This document shows, in pieces, positions 62,492-64,000 of a DNA stretch of 64,000 nucleotides. A program made the translations under genes and the position numbers. Numbering within the stretch: the first letter of the stretch is position 1; every line of letters begins with the position of its first letter. The stretch is taken from NCBI RefSeq assembly GCF_013265555.1, contig NZ_CP041345.1, forward strand, positions 2,898,581 through 2,962,580, read 5' to 3'. A model generated the notes under the pieces. That model saw only the letters and a program-made list of their open reading frames with translations, was not told where the DNA came from and made no database searches. The stretch is from Tenuifilum thalassicum. Its GTDB lineage: Bacteria > Bacteroidota > Bacteroidia > Bacteroidales > Tenuifilaceae.

Positions 62492-64000
62492 CTATTGAGC
62501 CTTAGCCCTACGTTTACGCTCATTCTCGTCGAGATAAATTTTTCTTATACGAATTGCCTTTGGTGTTATTTCAACATACTCATCGTCCTGAATGTATTCG
62601 AGGGCCTCTTCGAGGGTAAATTTAACTGGAGGAGCCAAAAACACCTTTTCATCGGAGCCCGAAGCACGCATATTGGTAAGCTTTTTTGACTTGGTCACGT
62701 TTACAACAATATCGCCAGCGCGTGTATTTTCACCTACTACCTGTCCGGCATAAACCTCCTCGTGCTCATCAATAAAGAATCGTCCCCTATCCTGTAACTT
62801 ACCAAGAGCGTATGCAAAAGCAGTTCCGCTCTCCATGGCTATAAGAGAACCGTTAGTACGAGTTTCTATTTCACCTCTATAAGGCTCAAAAGCTTTAAAT
62901 CGATGAGAGATAATAGCCTCACCAGCCGTAGCTGTAAGGATTATGTTACGCAATCCTATAATGCCACGCGAGGGAATCTCAAACTCTAGGTGTACCCTAT
63001 CGTGCCTACGGTCCATTGAAATAAGCGTACCTCTGCGGCGGGTAACATGTTCAATGGCCTTGCCCGAAACATCTTCGGGAACATCAATGGAAAGTATTTC
63101 AATGGGTTCATGCTTAACCCCATCTATTTCTTTAATGATAACTTTTGGCTGCCCAACCTGTAGCTCATAGCCCTCGCGGCGCATGGTTTCAATAAGAACA
63201 GAGAGATGAAGCACACCACGGCCATATACAGTAAATGCATCGGCCGATTCGGTTTCTTCCACTCGAAGCGCCAAATTCTTTTCAAGTTCACGCATAAGCC
63301 TATCCTTGAGATGACGAGAGGTGACAAACTTCCCATCACGACCAAAGAAAGGTGAGTCGTTAATGGTGAAAAGCATGCTCATGGTAGGCTCATCAACGGC
63401 AATGGTTGGAAGTGGTTCTGGATTTTCAAAATCGGCAACAGTATCGCCAATATCAAACCCTTCAACACCAACAAGTGCGCAGATATCGCCAGAGTGAACC
63501 TCATCAACCTTTTTGCGCTCCAAACCTTCAAAAACCAGTAGTTCCTTAATCTTAGTTCGAACAACTGTTCCGTCGCGTTTTACTAAAGAAACATTCTGTC
63601 CGGCATTCAGCGTGCCCCTATGCAACTTCCCAATAGCAATTCGGCCTACATAGTTTGAGTAATCGAGCGAAGTGATTAGAAGTTGTGGTGTACCCTGCAG
63701 CTGTTTAGGTGCGGGCACATAGTCGATAATACAATCGAGAAGCGGTGTAATATCATTTGAAGGTTTGCGCCAATCGCTACTCATCCAACCCTGCTTAGCA
63801 CTTCCAAATATTGTAGGGAACTCAAGCTGCTCCTCGGTAGCATCAAGGTTGAACATCAGCTCATAAACTTGCTCTTGCACCTCCTCGGGGCGGCAGTTTG
63901 GCTTATCAACTTTATTGATAACAAGAATAGGTTTTAGTCCAATAGCCAAGGCCTTTTGCAGTACAAAACGGGTTTGAGGCATTGTTCCTTCAAATGCATC
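62492..64000 (-). CDS. typA: Translational GTPase TypA/BipA, N-terminus beyond the window edge
   Basis: About 500 residues of a ribosome-binding GTPase of the elongation-factor family. The visible part starts at DAFEGTMPQTRFVLQKAL and the G4 motif VINKVDKP; the P-loop and switch regions lie outside the window. Domain II, the EF-G-like domains and the TypA-specific C-terminus (RVHLEFEIPSRGIIGLRN, GRFFIDEHEEVYAGQVVGE, MRASGSDEKVFLAPP) are all present. The full protein should be about 600 residues, so roughly 100 are missing. It is cut by the end of the sequence, not broken. It is associated with stress and cold-growth ribosome function in other bacteria. Confidence 0.95.
   Translation of the reverse strand, partial: DAFEGTMPQTRFVLQKALAIGLKPILVINKVDKPNCRPEEVQEQVYELMFNLDATEEQLEFPTIFGSAKQGWMSSDWRKPSNDITPLLDCIIDYVPAPKQLQGTPQLLITSLDYSNYVGRIAIGKLHRGTLNAGQNVSLVKRDGTVVRTKIKELLVFEGLERKKVDEVHSGDICALVGVEGFDIGDTVADFENPEPLPTIAVDEPTMSMLFTINDSPFFGRDGKFVTSRHLKDRLMRELEKNLALRVEETESADAFTVYGRGVLHLSVLIETMRREGYELQVGQPKVIIKEIDGVKHEPIEILSIDVPEDVSGKAIEHVTRRRGTLISMDRRHDRVHLEFEIPSRGIIGLRNIILTATAGEAIISHRFKAFEPYRGEIETRTNGSLIAMESGTAFAYALGKLQDRGRFFIDEHEEVYAGQVVGENTRAGDIVVNVTKSKKLTNMRASGSDEKVFLAPPVKFTLEEALEYIQDDEYVEITPKAIRIRKIYLDENERKRRAKAQ

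Overview
The window looks like a chromosomal segment of a member of the Bacteroidota, probably a Bacteroidales/Marinilabiliales-type or related gliding-lineage bacterium. The evidence is two PorP/SprF genes next to giant adhesins with CHU_C-type (type B) C-termini, a type A (Por) secretion tail on a third giant protein, DUF4492 in front of cydAB, a GSCFA protein, DUF4296 and DUF2807 proteins, an AroA-chorismate mutase fusion, and several promoters of the form TTTG-N19/20-TAnnTTTG with no Shine-Dalgarno sequences. Genus cannot be read from the sequence.

Layout. 1-4.7 kb: tail of a possible glycosyltransferase, a voltage-gated-type K+ channel overlapping an MscS channel, a DUF2807 surface protein, an L-threonine dehydrogenase-like epimerase, a CAT-anticodon tRNA and a HAD hydrolase. 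4.7-9.2 kb: a large AsmA-family protein and an isolated, AT-rich NucS/DUF91-type nuclease. 9.2-12.4 kb: a cytochrome bd operon (DUF4492-cydA-cydB) ending in an unlisted 43-residue membrane protein that may be its small subunit. 12.6-17.1 kb: aromatic synthesis (DAHP synthase/chorismate mutase), purS, phosphatidylserine synthase, a PAP2 phosphatase, obgE and adk. 17.3-20 kb: mtnP, mtnA and a class II aldolase, which together resemble the DHAP shunt that salvages methylthioadenosine and 5'-deoxyadenosine. 20-23.5 kb: an outer-membrane-like protein, a GSCFA protein, a lipase-like hydrolase and an aldo/keto reductase.

23.7-34 kb and 38.4-52.9 kb hold two convergent secretion/adhesin modules. Each has a giant repeat protein (2888 and 4532 residues) followed directly by a PorP/SprF outer-membrane partner. 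Between them lie a DUF4296 lipoprotein-amidohydrolase-radical SAM-glycosyltransferase operon and a 55-residue 2[4Fe-4S] ferredoxin below the usual ORF length cut-off. At 53.7-58.5 kb lies a third secreted protein of 1591 residues with a lamin-tail domain and a type A sorting tail. It is flanked on both sides by mosaics of short intergenic repeats (52.9-53.7 and 58.5-59.6 kb). The window ends in the fatty-acid/ribosome cluster DUF177-rpmF-plsX-fabH and most of typA, cut by the window edge.

The core genes are ordinary. The accessory interest lies in the T9SS-exported giants (about 27 kb of the 64 kb), their internal repeat architecture, the repeat-flanked third giant, the salvage cluster, and the small genes that length filters miss. 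No CRISPR array, transposase, integrase or rRNA gene was seen.
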